Below, in pieces: positions 49,711 to 59,886 of a DNA stretch of 64,000 nucleotides (the stretch's first letter is position 1; the number at the start of each line of letters is the position of its first letter). The notes beneath the pieces are model-generated. The model ran no database searches, had not been told where the DNA came from, and saw only the letters and a list, made by a program, of their open reading frames with translations. Position numbers and translations under genes: made by a program. Source of the stretch: Chryseobacterium sp. SORGH_AS_0447 (GTDB taxonomy: Bacteria; Bacteroidota; Bacteroidia; Flavobacteriales; Weeksellaceae); assembly GCF_030818695.1 (NCBI RefSeq), contig NZ_JAUTAR010000001.1, positions 3,032,501 to 3,096,500 of the forward strand. Direction: 5' to 3'.

Positions 49711-52239
49711 TTATTTTCCGGTGTAATCGCTTTCCGGGGCACCGAGATAGCTTGGTTTCAGTCCGCCGGTATCGATCAGGATTTTCTCCAGTACGATTCC
49801 CGGTTCCAGCACCCTGAACCGCAGCGTATGCTTTCCGGGCTGTGCAATCTGGTGTTTGGTGATCGATCGGATGATGTGTTCCGACTGCCATCTTCCCAAT
49901 TCTCCTTTATAATGGCCGTTGAAATTCACCACCTGCGGAGCTTGCCCATCGAATGAGATTTCGTAGCGTAATCCTTTATTGTGATTGAAATTCAAGGTTG
50001 GAGCCAGCAAGAGTTGTACTTCAAATTCACCTTTGGACTCGAAATTCATATCGTATTCCAGATACACATTTTCGTCAGCTTTCGGATAAGCATTTTGCGG
50101 AAAAGTCGTTACGCCGGATTTGGTTTTTCCGAAATCGGGAATGACTTCCCAATGGATACGATCCGAATTATGCATCCGGGCAAAATCTTCCGCTTCTATC
50201 GAAACATAGCCGTTCTTCTCCTGAAAAATCTTCTCTTTTGGAATATCCGCCTCGGAAATGTAAGTTACTTCAGGCATGATATTTTCCTTTCCGTCGGCCC
50301 AGGTTTTGTAACCGATCCGCATCTGATCCATCATGTGCTGCCATTTTCCGCCGGCCATCACATTGTTGTAATAGTTGTCCAGCTCAGCATTTCTTTCAAA
50401 ACACTGTTTTACCTGATTGGCATATTGATTGGCTTCGGGATTTTTTTTAGCAGCCAGTTCCCTGTTTTTGGCAACGGCGTAATACATTTCGTACAGGTTG
50501 CTGCAAGCGTCAATCGGATACAATACCAGCTGGTAATAGGCATCCTGATATTCCGCCGGAATGTCCTGTTTCAAACGCAATGCTTTTAATGCCAAAGCGC
50601 GGTAATCATTGAGAACCGTTTCAAACTCGTTGTAATTCTCGAGGCTGTAGGTTTTCCAGTTCAGGGTTTCAGGTGTTACCCGGCGGTTGTATTTTGCGTA
50701 AGTATTGATCATTTCCGCAATTTCTTTCGCGTGTTTTTCACCGAACTGCTGAGCCGACCATTTTTCGGTATACTGGAACAGGTTATTGGCATTGAACTGT
50801 TTCGGGTTCCAGGCCATGTCCAGGAAAAAGCTGATCGGGAATTCCATCGGTTTCAGGTCACCGACATTCACGACCCAGACCTTATCCACTTTATGCTCGT
50901 AAGAAAGGTTCATCTGCTCCCAGACGCGCTGGATCGGACTGATGTTGATCCATTTGGAGTTTCTCGGTCCGCCCACATAATCGAAGTGGTAGTACATTCC
51001 GTAACCGCCTTTGTGCAGTGGTTTGGAAAGGTCCGGAAGTTTTCTCACGTTGCCCCAGTTATCGTCGCAGAACAGCAGAATCACATCGTCAGGAACGCGC
51101 ATTCCTTTGTCGTAATAATCCTGAACTTCTTTGTACAACGCCCAGACCTGCGGTGTTCTTTCCGGTTTTTTCCCGGTGACATCGGAAATGATCTTCCGTT
51201 GGTCTTTCACGATTTTCTCAAGTAATGAAATATTGGTACCCTCTCCCATCGCTTCATCACCGTCGCCCCGCATGCCTACCGTTACCAGCTTTTCCCAATT
51301 CCTGCTTCTTTCCAATCCGGATTTCCAGAATTTTTGCAGGACCTCAGCATTTTTGGAATAATCCCAGACATTCGGCAGGTTGTTTCTCTTGATGTACCGG
51401 TGCCAGTCGGTCTGCGCCAGGGCCATCGGTTCATGGTGGGAAGTTCCCATCACGATGCCCATTTCATTGGCCAATGGTCCGCTCAAAGCATCATCGTCAT
51501 AAAACGCTTTCCCCCACATTGCCGGCCAGATGTAGTTGCCTTTCATCCGCAGGATCAGTTCAAAAACTTTCTCGTAAAATTTGGAGTTGATGCCGCCGAA
51601 AGTGGCTCTGGCCCAGCTTCCTAATGAAGGTTCTTCATCGTTTAAGAAAATCCCGCGGTATTCAACGGCAGGCTCTCCGTCGGTATAGATCCCTTTTTTA
51701 AAGTATAGATTTTCCTTTTTCGCAACCGGAACATCCGCCCAGTAATACCAGGGCGAAACGCCGATCTGCTGCGACATTTCATAGATGCCATAAATCGTTC
51801 CCCGTTTGTCGCTTCCCGCAATCACAATCGCTTCGGAAACACCGGGAAACGGATTGCTTATGTTTTGAATGATAAATTTCTCATTTTTTCCCATCAGGGA
51901 TTTTCCGTCAATCTTCTTTTGCTTAATTAAAGCATCGATGGTCTTGCTCTTACCAGCCTCGCCGATGATGATCAGCATCCCGTTGACCCCGGAATTCTGG
52001 GAAATGAGATGAGGCTGAATGCCGGTGACTTTCTGGAAATCGGACTGAAGGTTCGCCACTGCACGGAGAATCCCTTTATCCGTATCGCTATCCGAAAACA
52101 GCGTCAGTCCTGAACTGCCTTCTTTTAACACCATCGAATTTTCCGTCTTCACAAAAGAAATAAACGGGTCGGCGGCTTTTACCATGGTCGTCAAAACCAA
52201 AGTGACCAAAAGAGAAAAATAGTTGAATATCGTCTTCAT
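49711..52239 (-). CDS. GH115 xylan alpha-1,2-glucuronidase
   Basis: An 842-residue exported enzyme with a signal peptide ending TMVKAADP. It removes (4-O-methyl-)glucuronic acid from internal as well as terminal xylose residues of polymeric xylan. Family hallmarks are VEYRGIFLNDEEPSLGSWA, FYEKVFELILRMKGNYIWPAMWG, GTSHHEPMA and LLFCDDNWGNVRKLP. A C-terminal beta-sandwich (about 670-842) is the usual accessory domain. It is the last gene of the operon, 257 bp (with a family-A repeat) after the second acetylesterase. Confidence 0.95.
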   Translation of the reverse strand: MKTIFNYFSLLVTLVLTTMVKAADPFISFVKTENSMVLKEGSSGLTLFSDSDTDKGILRAVANLQSDFQKVTGIQPHLISQNSGVNGMLIIIGEAGKSKTIDALIKQKKIDGKSLMGKNEKFIIQNISNPFPGVSEAIVIAGSDKRGTIYGIYEMSQQIGVSPWYYWADVPVAKKENLYFKKGIYTDGEPAVEYRGIFLNDEEPSLGSWARATFGGINSKFYEKVFELILRMKGNYIWPAMWGKAFYDDDALSGPLANEMGIVMGTSHHEPMALAQTDWHRYIKRNNLPNVWDYSKNAEVLQKFWKSGLERSRNWEKLVTVGMRGDGDEAMGEGTNISLLEKIVKDQRKIISDVTGKKPERTPQVWALYKEVQDYYDKGMRVPDDVILLFCDDNWGNVRKLPDLSKPLHKGGYGMYYHFDYVGGPRNSKWINISPIQRVWEQMNLSYEHKVDKVWVVNVGDLKPMEFPISFFLDMAWNPKQFNANNLFQYTEKWSAQQFGEKHAKEIAEMINTYAKYNRRVTPETLNWKTYSLENYNEFETVLNDYRALALKALRLKQDIPAEYQDAYYQLVLYPIDACSNLYEMYYAVAKNRELAAKKNPEANQYANQVKQCFERNAELDNYYNNVMAGGKWQHMMDQMRIGYKTWADGKENIMPEVTYISEADIPKEKIFQEKNGYVSIEAEDFARMHNSDRIHWEVIPDFGKTKSGVTTFPQNAYPKADENVYLEYDMNFESKGEFEVQLLLAPTLNFNHNKGLRYEISFDGQAPQVVNFNGHYKGELGRWQSEHIIRSITKHQIAQPGKHTLRFRVLEPGIVLEKILIDTGGLKPSYLGAPESDYTGK

Positions 52240-52290
52240 AATCGTTATTTATTGCGTATTTATTTAATAGATCGTTTAAACTTTTTATGT

Positions 52291-52457
52291 AATCACAAAG
52301 TCACAAAAGCTTTTTTGCACATAAGTCACATGAGATGAAGGTTAAAATATTACGGATATTTTAGACCACCTGAGAATAAAAATCTTTGATTTTTATTCTT
52401 TTGAGAACTTTCCATATTCTCATCATTGCGGTATTGTCCTTTGTAACTTTTGTGGTT
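52291..52457. repeat. Family-A intergenic repeat
   Basis: Ends AATCACAAAGTCACAAAAG and CTTTGTAACTTTTGTGGTT are imperfect inverted repeats. The interior ttacggatattttagaccac matches 57783-57970. Near the centre AGAATAAAAATC and its complement form a perfect 12-bp stem around TTT. Confidence 0.75.
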
Positions 52458-52496
52458 AATTTTTGAAATTAGTTTAAATAGATTAAGTAATCAAAC

Positions 52497-54383
52497 TTAC
52501 CAGTCATCGGTTCTAAAGGGTGATGCCAGCAGACCTTCTGCATTTTCCAGATTCGCCTCTTCGGGATTGTTGCTCCATGCATACCGCACCGCTACCGGGT
52601 TTTTGATTTCCTTGCTGCTGACCACAACGGTATTGCCTTTGATTTTGGCTTCGGCCCAGACAAACTTTTTATCGCTTCCGGCAATGGCAAAATGTTTCAG
52701 CGCTCCATTTCTGCTTTTCAATCCTTTTCCTACGTTGTCGAATGAGAGGATTACCGTTGAATTGTCTACCTTCATCGACTTAAAAACAGGACCGCTGCTG
52801 ACCAGCTTCTCATCGTACACCAGTTTCCGGGCAGCCAGGAATAGGCGCTTTGCCATATCCTTTTTATTGAGCGGATGAATGTCATTCCATTCCCCGAGAT
52901 CATAATTCACGCTCATTGCCGTGTACGGAACGGCTTGTGAAGTTTTAAACTGAGCTTCACGGATTCCCGCCCATCCGCTAGGTGCGTTGGGATCGTTTGT
53001 TTTTTCCATAAAGTTGGGAAGCTGAACGAGTAAAAACGGCATCTGCTCCCATTGAAATACTTCCCGCCAGTTTTCAATCAGATTTTTCAGTAAACCTGCA
53101 TAGTTTTCAGACTGACCGGCGTTGCTTTCCCCCTGGTACCAGATGGCTCCCCTGACTTTGTAGTCGCGGACCGGGTAAATCATCCCGTTGTACAATCCGG
53201 AAGGCGTATTCCGCAGGTTTTTCAGCTTTGATTTATAGTCTTCATCCTTACTCATATCCCGGCCGATGTTGTATTTCCACTCGCCTGTTAGATCAACCAC
53301 AACACCGTCTCCTACGATCTTATAAGGCTTATCGGCAACGAATTCACCGTTCCCGAAGTTGGACGTCAGCTGGATGGCAATGGTATTTTTCCCCTGTTTC
53401 AATATTCCGCCGGGAATATCATATTTCCTTGGCGGATATGTGTATGAGGTGGCGCCTACGAATTTTCCGTTGACGAAAACCGAGTCACTGTCGACCATGA
53501 CACCCAGGTACAGCCGGGCAAACTTACCGTTCATAGAAGCCGGAAGTTCAAAATTTTTCCTGAACCAGACGGTACCTTTCGCCTGGATGCCGTTGTCTTT
53601 CCATTTTCCGGGAACTTTTGCTTTCTGCCAGTCTGCATCGTTAAATTCCTTCTGATTCCAAAGATTCCTTCCTTTGTCGAGTTTTGAGGAATTGAGTGCG
53701 GACAATGCCTGCTTGTCAATCAGGTCATTGGGAAAATCCTTCAGATGCTCCTGGCTGACCCAACTCTGAATGGCCGAACCGCCCAAACTGGAAACCAGCA
53801 TTCCCTGCGGAATTTTGGTATGTTCATACGCTTCAAGCGCGTAAAAATAAGCAAAAGCGGTCCAGTTCATCACTTCCGAAGCCGTTCCGGTGAACCATTT
53901 TCCACCGGGTGCAATGTTCTCCTGAACGGATTCCACATTGTTCTGAGTAGGGACTTTGAAGTACCTGATTTTATTGAAATCCGAAACATTGATTTCCGGG
54001 AAACGGTCGGTTAGCCGGGCAATAGGCGTTTCCATATTGGATTGTCCCGAAGCGAGCCAGACATCGCCCACCAGGATATCCCGAATCGTAATTTCATTGA
54101 TTTCCATCACGAACGGACCACCTGCTTTCTGCGGTTTCAACTGTACAGACCATTTCCCGGTCTTGTCCGGCGAAGTATTGTAGGTTTCATTGCGGAACCT
54201 GATGGTAATGTTTTCGCCCTGATCCGCCCAGCCCCAGATTTTTAGCTCTACATCACGCTGCAGCACCATTTTATCACTGACCATATCCGGGAGTTTTATT
54301 TTCCCGAACACCAGCTGATGACTGAAAAAAATCAGAAAGAACATGTTAAAAGTCAGGAACGGTCTGAAATATCCGGTTTTCAT
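52497..54383 (-). CDS. Acetylxylan esterase-like SASA protein, second copy
   Basis: A 628-residue paralog of the protein encoded at 18216, with the same domain plan. It has a signal peptide, catalytic Ser115 in ASGQSNME, an inserted galactose-binding-like domain (about 260-375), and C-terminal EWNDIHPLNKK with the catalytic His. It is probably a periplasmic carbohydrate O-acetylesterase for xylan or its fragments. It lies between GH97 (32 bp upstream) and GH115. Having one copy per operon suggests different substrates or acetyl positions. Confidence 0.87.
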   Translation of the reverse strand: MKTGYFRPFLTFNMFFLIFFSHQLVFGKIKLPDMVSDKMVLQRDVELKIWGWADQGENITIRFRNETYNTSPDKTGKWSVQLKPQKAGGPFVMEINEITIRDILVGDVWLASGQSNMETPIARLTDRFPEINVSDFNKIRYFKVPTQNNVESVQENIAPGGKWFTGTASEVMNWTAFAYFYALEAYEHTKIPQGMLVSSLGGSAIQSWVSQEHLKDFPNDLIDKQALSALNSSKLDKGRNLWNQKEFNDADWQKAKVPGKWKDNGIQAKGTVWFRKNFELPASMNGKFARLYLGVMVDSDSVFVNGKFVGATSYTYPPRKYDIPGGILKQGKNTIAIQLTSNFGNGEFVADKPYKIVGDGVVVDLTGEWKYNIGRDMSKDEDYKSKLKNLRNTPSGLYNGMIYPVRDYKVRGAIWYQGESNAGQSENYAGLLKNLIENWREVFQWEQMPFLLVQLPNFMEKTNDPNAPSGWAGIREAQFKTSQAVPYTAMSVNYDLGEWNDIHPLNKKDMAKRLFLAARKLVYDEKLVSSGPVFKSMKVDNSTVILSFDNVGKGLKSRNGALKHFAIAGSDKKFVWAEAKIKGNTVVVSSKEIKNPVAVRYAWSNNPEEANLENAEGLLASPFRTDDW

Positions 54384-54415
54384 TTTTAAGATTTATTTTA
54401 AATTGTAAATCAGGA

Positions 54416-56356
54416 TTAATGAATAACAAATCCGCCTTTGGACTGGATTTCTATTTTTAATTCCCCGTTTTTATTGATGGTCACGGATTTCTCTGAAGTC
54501 ATTCCTTTTGAGTCATCATTGATGAGTTTTACCGTCTTTCCGGCCAGCATCGGAAGTTTCAGCGTTAATTTCCGAGCGTTGTTTTCAGCATTTACGCCGG
54601 CAACATACCATTGGTCCTGATGTCTTCTGGCAATAACGGAATATTTCCCGGGATAGCCGTCGATGAAAACCGTTTCGTCCCACAAGGTCGGGATTTCCTT
54701 CATAAAATCAAGCTCGAATTTCGGAGCGTCCTCCAGGTTGTTCGGCATTACCGCAAATATCTGAACCGGGTTCTGGAATAATACCGCCGTAGCCAATTGG
54801 AAGCCGTCTGTCGTGTAACGTTTGTTTTTTTCTTTATTGGATTTGGTTAAATACTTGTTCAGGAAAGTTCCGCCGAATTCCATACTTCCGACCGTGTTCC
54901 GGATGAATGGGTGGAGTGACGCAAAAAAGGCTTCCTGCTTACGAACATCTTCTGAAAAATACAGCATTTCGGAAGCCAGAACGGCTTCACTTCCGGCATA
55001 ATTCGGGTACATGACTTCCCAGCCTCTCGGTAAAGTGGCCCCGTGGAAAATGATGGTAATACCAAAATCGTTGGCATCGGAAAGAATGTCTTCATACAGG
55101 CGCATCGTTTCCTGTTTATCACCACCGAAGAAATCCACTTTCAGTCCTTTGATGCCGATTTCTTTCAGCCATTTCATTTCTTTTTTACGTTCGATAGCAG
55201 AGCTCATTTTATTCCTCGGACCCATCGGTGCATCATTCGCCGCTCCGTTGGAATTATACCAAAGCATAACGCCTACATTTCTAGATCGTGCATACTGAAC
55301 GAGTTCCCTCATCCGTTCTTTACCGATATTTTTATCCCAAAGCGCATCCATCAGGATGAACTGGTAGTTCATGGCCGCGGCCAGGTCGATGAATTTCTTC
55401 TGGTCGTCGTAATTCATGCTGTTGTCCTGCCACAGGATCCAGCTCCAGGTCGATTTTCCGAAACCGTATTTTTGCGAAGGCGCATACATCGGCTCCACAA
55501 CATCGAAAGGAACGGTGGTTTCTACAACCGGTTTCAAGGACTCACCGATAGTAATGGTTCTCCACGGTGTTGTTCCCGGCAGTGAAATGGCAGCACCGGT
55601 ACTTCCGAAACCGTTGTTTTCCGCCATATTCGGGTACGCCACCTGGTAGAGATTCTTTTCGGATGTCGTATCGAGATGGGACGCACAGTACAGGCTGTTC
55701 ACACCGGTTTCAGACAGTAAAATCCAGCCGTCGTTCCCGATATGGAACAGTCCCGGGAAAACGTAACCGTAATCCGCTTTTGTTCCCAGTTCCGCATCTG
55801 CTTTATAGCCGCTTTCATAGCTTGGAGCGGTTCTTGCGAAACCGGTCATCGGCTTCATCATCGGAGAAAGGAACGTCGTGGTTTGCGAAGGAAAACGGTA
55901 TCCCGTTATTTCCGACTGTACCACGGCGCTTAAACGGTCTTTCATCGGCTGGAGATCATACCGGAAAGCGATGTTGTTGTTGCTCACCTGAAAATCTATA
56001 CCAAGCTGGTATTGGTCGGCATTGGTAAAATGAATGGCCAGGGTATTGGCGTTGTAAGCCACCTGAGATTTTTTGATTTTTTCGTTGGTGTAGGTTTTTG
56101 AGACCCGGTCTGTTTTGCTGTCGGCAAATTTCAGGTTTTGGGAAAAATCCGATTCGTTGGTTACAAGGCCCAACGGGGATTTTTCCAGCATGGCTTTTCC
56201 CTGGAAGGTTACGTTGTACAGCGCCTTCCCGTTCTCCGAATAGACGCTCAGTTTCAGTTTTCCGTCAGGGCTCGAGACTTCGGCAACCTGCGCCTTCACG
56301 GTGTTCATCAGGAGAATACCCAGCGTAAATGATAGTTTTAAAAAAAGTTTATTCAT
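54416..56356 (-). CDS. GH97 retaining alpha-galactosidase-type enzyme
   Basis: A 646-residue exported hydrolase with a signal peptide ending MNTVKAQ. The nucleophile Asp408 lies in GLKVDFFGG, close to the position of Asp415 in the retaining Bacteroides GH97b alpha-galactosidase. The inverting Glu set of the SusB-type protein at 2085 is absent. A Glu in the SEAVLASEML region is the likely acid/base. Alpha-galactosidase or alpha/beta-arabinopyranosidase-like activity on side chains is expected. It is 2 bp downstream of GH43 and therefore co-translated. Confidence 0.88.
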   Translation of the reverse strand: MNKLFLKLSFTLGILLMNTVKAQVAEVSSPDGKLKLSVYSENGKALYNVTFQGKAMLEKSPLGLVTNESDFSQNLKFADSKTDRVSKTYTNEKIKKSQVAYNANTLAIHFTNADQYQLGIDFQVSNNNIAFRYDLQPMKDRLSAVVQSEITGYRFPSQTTTFLSPMMKPMTGFARTAPSYESGYKADAELGTKADYGYVFPGLFHIGNDGWILLSETGVNSLYCASHLDTTSEKNLYQVAYPNMAENNGFGSTGAAISLPGTTPWRTITIGESLKPVVETTVPFDVVEPMYAPSQKYGFGKSTWSWILWQDNSMNYDDQKKFIDLAAAMNYQFILMDALWDKNIGKERMRELVQYARSRNVGVMLWYNSNGAANDAPMGPRNKMSSAIERKKEMKWLKEIGIKGLKVDFFGGDKQETMRLYEDILSDANDFGITIIFHGATLPRGWEVMYPNYAGSEAVLASEMLYFSEDVRKQEAFFASLHPFIRNTVGSMEFGGTFLNKYLTKSNKEKNKRYTTDGFQLATAVLFQNPVQIFAVMPNNLEDAPKFELDFMKEIPTLWDETVFIDGYPGKYSVIARRHQDQWYVAGVNAENNARKLTLKLPMLAGKTVKLINDDSKGMTSEKSVTINKNGELKIEIQSKGGFVIH

Positions 56357-56358
56357 AA

Positions 56359-57735
56359 TCAGTTATTTTCAAGAAAAGTCCAGTAATCGAAAAATATCAC
56401 ATCCTTTGCTGCTTTCCCATTGAATATAAAATACAGGTCGTGAACCCCGGTTATTTTTTCTTTCAATTGGGTTTTCACGGTTTCCCAACGGTCGTCACCT
56501 CCGGTGAGCGGTACTTTTACCGTAGCAATCACCGGCCCGGTAAGGCTGTCCAGGCGGACATCCATCGTTACATCGCTGTTATGCGTAGTTCCTACCCTTG
56601 CGGTAAAACCCGCTGCTCCTTTTTTGCCGAAATCTACATTTTTTACCCGGGTGTAAGCGCCGCTTTTTTTAGCCTTGACAAACACACCGGCTTCTTTGTT
56701 CTGATAGGATTTTACGTTTTCCGACCAGGCGATGGTCTCAGCCTGGTTGAAGCGGTACGGATTCACGGAGGCAATGGCTTTGGTAATTCCATTCGTCATT
56801 TTGATAGGCGAAATAGAACCGTCTTTATTAAAATTAAGTTCTTCTATGCTTACCGACCTTGTAAACCCGCTTCCGCCGGGCAAGGCGCCGTTGTGATAGA
56901 AAAAGTAGGTTTTACCTTTGAAATCAATCACTCCGGGATGGTTGGTAAAGGATTTCCCTTCGGTGGGCATCACGATTCCGCCGTATTTCCACGGTCCCTG
57001 CGCGCTTTTGCTGGTGGAATAACCAATGAATTCAGGGAGCGGACCGCCCGGCCAGAAGAGATAGTACAGGTCTTTCCTTTTGTAAAGCCACGGTCCTTCC
57101 TCGTATTTGGTCGGTCTTTCCTGATTTTCTTTTCCGTCCCTCTTCCCAAAGGATTCAGCGGTCATCGGAACCTCCACAATATCGCCGGAATAGGAAATCA
57201 TATCCTGATTGAGTTTTACATATTTCAGCTTCGGGTTCCCCCAGTACATGTGGGCCTGACCGTCATCGTCCACAAAAATGGTCGGATCGATGTCGCCCCA
57301 TTCGCTCTGTACCAACGGTTTTCCCAGCGGGTCATGAAACGGCCCGAACGGACTGTCGCCCACTGCTACGCCGATCGCGCCTTTGTTATTGGTTTTGGAC
57401 CACATCGGCACGTACATAAAGAATTTGCCGTTTCTTTCCACACATTGTGCCGCCCAGGCATCCCGCTTGGCCCAATCGAAATCGTTATAGGAAAGAATGG
57501 TTCCATGATCGGTCCAGTTCACCATATCGTCGGTGGAATATACTTTCCAGTCATTCATCGTAAACCACGTGGAATCGTCTTCATCGTGGGTCGTATAAAC
57601 ATACAGCCTGCCGTTATAGACCATCGGTGCCGGATCGGCAGTATAGTTGGTCTGGATGATGGGATTCTGGGCAAATGCATCCGCTGAATATCCGATCAGG
57701 AAGAGGCAGAGTATGGATTGTAGAGTCTTTTTCAT
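56359..57735 (-). CDS. Secreted GH43 arabinofuranosidase/xylosidase with CBM6
   Basis: A 458-residue protein with a signal peptide ending ADAFAQ. The five-bladed propeller has base Asp34 (ADPAPM), a middle Asp in GDIDPTIF and an acid Glu in [11 protein letters not shown]-terminal CBM6-like beta-sandwich (about 325-458, [11 protein letters not shown] to VIFFDYW) should bind xylan or arabinan. It is a tandem paralog of the next gene upstream. It is most likely an arabinoxylan arabinofuranohydrolase, but the exact specificity is open. Confidence 0.92.
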   Translation of the reverse strand: MKKTLQSILCLFLIGYSADAFAQNPIIQTNYTADPAPMVYNGRLYVYTTHDEDDSTWFTMNDWKVYSTDDMVNWTDHGTILSYNDFDWAKRDAWAAQCVERNGKFFMYVPMWSKTNNKGAIGVAVGDSPFGPFHDPLGKPLVQSEWGDIDPTIFVDDDGQAHMYWGNPKLKYVKLNQDMISYSGDIVEVPMTAESFGKRDGKENQERPTKYEEGPWLYKRKDLYYLFWPGGPLPEFIGYSTSKSAQGPWKYGGIVMPTEGKSFTNHPGVIDFKGKTYFFYHNGALPGGSGFTRSVSIEELNFNKDGSISPIKMTNGITKAIASVNPYRFNQAETIAWSENVKSYQNKEAGVFVKAKKSGAYTRVKNVDFGKKGAAGFTARVGTTHNSDVTMDVRLDSLTGPVIATVKVPLTGGDDRWETVKTQLKEKITGVHDLYFIFNGKAAKDVIFFDYWTFLENN

Positions 57736-57782
57736 ATTTTCTATTTCATTGTTTATTGATTGAATACTGAATGTCTATTTAT

Positions 57783-57970
57783 AACCACAAAAGTCACAAA
57801 AGCTTTTAATATATGAGACGCATTATATTTTTTAGTTTTAATTATTACGTATATTTTAGACCACATAAGATTAAAAAAATCTTTGATTTTTAAAAAACTT
57901 TGTGAGCTTATTTGAAGTATCATATTTAACTTTAACATACAGTCTGAATATCTTTTGTCACTTTGTGGTT
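57783..57970. repeat. Family-A intergenic repeat
   Basis: Ends AACCACAAAAGTCACAAAAG and CTTTTGTCACTTTGTGGTT are inverted repeats. The interior tattttagaccacataagatt and AAAAATCTTTGATTTTT hairpin are shared with 52291-52457 and 58090-58249. Confidence 0.78.
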
Positions 57971-58089
57971 AATATTCTGGTTTGTAAACCACCCCGTCAA
58001 AAATTCTTTGAATTTTCGCCGCCCCTTCAAGGGAGGGGAATTTTTACTCCGTTGATATTTAACATTTTACATTTCATTTTTTAATGTTC

Positions 58090-58249
58090 AACACATAAGT
58101 CACATAAGATTTAGTCTTAAGTATTGCATATATTTTTAGAACACATCAGATTAAAAATCTTTGATTTTTAAAAACTTTGTGAGCTTGTTTAACATATGAA
58201 ATACATCTTTAATAATTGGCGTCACTATCTTTTGTAGCTTTTGTGGTTA
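58090..58249. repeat. Family-A intergenic repeat
   Basis: The left end AACACATAAGTCACATAAG is a diverged form of the family end, and the right end CTTTTGTAGCTTTTGTGGTT fits the consensus. The central AAAAATCTTTGATTTTT hairpin and aactttgtgagctt are retained. Confidence 0.72.
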
Positions 58250-58260
58250 AGATTTTTCTT

Positions 58261-58380
58261 TAATGGTTCAAGTCATCTTTTGGCTGCATTACTGAAAATC
58301 TTTGATTTTCTTCTTCTATGATCTAAAATACTCGCAACGCATAAAAATCTAATCTCATGTGTCTTATGTGTTAAAACTTT
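58261..58380. repeat. Degenerate family-A repeat
   Basis: It has a central GAAAATCTTTGATTTTC hairpin. The right part catgtgtcttatgtgttaaaac is complementary to the left end of the 58090 copy. The left end is poorly conserved. Confidence 0.5.
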
Positions 58381-58405
58381 TGGTGATCAAATTCAGACGT
58401 TTCAT

Positions 58406-59812
58406 TTATTTTTTCTGAAAGCTCCAGGAATCGAAGTTGAACAGCTTTCTTCCGGCGGTGATGTTTTTTCCCTGGAAGACAAAATAGACATCATGGATAC
58501 CGGAAACCTGTTCTGATAAGTTTGCGGTTAAGGTTTTGAAGTCTTCCCAGCCGCCTGTTCTCGGGATTTCGATCTGGGCGATCTTGATTCCCTTTACATC
58601 ATCCAGATGAACTTCCAGGATTCCGCCGTCGATTCCTGCGGCCACCGAAGCTGAAAATTCGGCAGGCCCATTGGTTCCGAAATCCACCGCCCTGACTTTG
58701 ATGTAGCCTCCGGTCCGGATATCGGAAACATAGACCCCGGTTTTCTTATTTTCGGAAGTGCTGCATTTTTCCGACCAGGCCATGGTTTCGGCTTCGTTTT
58801 TCTGATATGGATTTAAGGTTCCTACAGGATTTACTCCTTCTTTGGTGATGGTGATTCTTGGGATGCTGCCATCGGCATTGTATTTAAATTCTTCGATGGC
58901 TGTTGCCCGCCCATAACTTCCACCGTTCGGCAATAAAGCATTGTGGTAAAACAGGTAGGATTTTCCTTTGTAATCGATGATTCCACCGTGGTTGGTAAAG
59001 CTGTTAGTCGGCTGATCGGTCATGATTTTTCCACGGTATTTCCATGGTCCGGTGGGCGAAGCACTGGTTGCGTACGACAGACATTCGGTTCTGTTGGTCA
59101 TTCCTGCGTACATCATATAATACTGTTTGTTCCGTTTGTAAAACCACGGACCTTCCACATAAACATCTTCGAATTTTTCCTGTTTCTGCAAAACTTCATC
59201 GCTTTTTCCGGGCCGCCTGAGTCCGCCGAAAGCTTCCACCGACTGTGGAACTTCCGTGATGGGTCCGTTATAGGTGGTCATGTCTTTGTTCAGTTTAACG
59301 TAAAACAATTTGCTGTTTCCCCAATAGAGATAGGCCTGCCCGTCGTCATCCACAAAAGCCGTCGGATCGATATTGTCCCAGGTTCCGGTGGTTACCAATG
59401 GCTTCCCCAGCGCATCTTTGAATGGGCCGGTCGGGCTGTCTGAAACGGCTACCCCAATCGCCATATTGTTATCTACCGTCTGTGCGCAGATGTACCAGTA
59501 GAATTTGCCATTGCGCTCTACACATTGTGCCGCCCACGCCCGGTCTCTTGCCCAAGTGAACGATTCGAGCGAAATAGGAGACCCATGGTCGGTCCAGTTC
59601 ACCATATCATCCGATGAATAGACATGCCACTTGGTCATCGTATAAAAATCGAATCCCGGCTGGTCGTCTCCCGTGTACAGATACATTTTACCTTTGTAAA
59701 TCATCGGTGCAGGATCGGGTGTGAAATGCGTCTGGATCACCGGGTTCTGTGCAGAAACCACAGATCCCAGACTGCAGGCTATCAGGGCTAGTATTGTTTT
59801 TATATTATTCAT
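58406..59812 (-). CDS. Secreted GH43 arabinofuranosidase/xylosidase with CBM6, paralog
   Basis: A 468-residue paralog of the 56359 product, with a signal peptide ending SVVSAQ, base Asp33 (PDPAPM), the middle Asp in WDNIDPTAF and the acid Glu in YVEGPWFYK. The C-terminal CBM6-like domain runs from about 335 to 468 (AETMAWSEKCS to FNFDSWSF). The pair [12 protein letters not shown] is shared by both. The two probably differ in the substituted xylose or arabinose linkage they attack. It is 198 bp downstream of GH97, with a family-F repeat in between. Confidence 0.92.
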   Translation of the reverse strand: MNNIKTILALIACSLGSVVSAQNPVIQTHFTPDPAPMIYKGKMYLYTGDDQPGFDFYTMTKWHVYSSDDMVNWTDHGSPISLESFTWARDRAWAAQCVERNGKFYWYICAQTVDNNMAIGVAVSDSPTGPFKDALGKPLVTTGTWDNIDPTAFVDDDGQAYLYWGNSKLFYVKLNKDMTTYNGPITEVPQSVEAFGGLRRPGKSDEVLQKQEKFEDVYVEGPWFYKRNKQYYMMYAGMTNRTECLSYATSASPTGPWKYRGKIMTDQPTNSFTNHGGIIDYKGKSYLFYHNALLPNGGSYGRATAIEEFKYNADGSIPRITITKEGVNPVGTLNPYQKNEAETMAWSEKCSTSENKKTGVYVSDIRTGGYIKVRAVDFGTNGPAEFSASVAAGIDGGILEVHLDDVKGIKIAQIEIPRTGGWEDFKTLTANLSEQVSGIHDVYFVFQGKNITAGRKLFNFDSWSFQKK

Positions 59813-59886
59813 TACCTATTATTTTAATTTTCTGACTTTTAAGCCAATTATATTTTACATTTTCAGGGTATTTAAAAATTCGTTCG

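Larger units (their letters stand above)
57736..58405. other. 670-bp gap between the GH43 paralogs, mostly repeats
   Basis: Two full and one degenerate family-A elements fill most of this gap (57783-57970, 58090-58249, about 58261-58380). Between the first two lies ccccttcaagggagggg. No gene or exact promoter box is seen. Confidence 0.6.

Noticed and set aside
18216..54383. Sialic acid metabolism suggested by two sialate O-acetylesterase-type proteins
   Set aside because: No sialidase, NanA, NanE or NanK is present. The setting and the inserted domain point to xylan deacetylation.
56440..57687. Long plus-strand open frame opposite a GH43 gene
   Set aside because: It lies entirely antisense to a well-supported GH43-CBM6 gene. 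Its product is rich in Phe, His, Ile and Gly with no domain, as expected for an antisense shadow.
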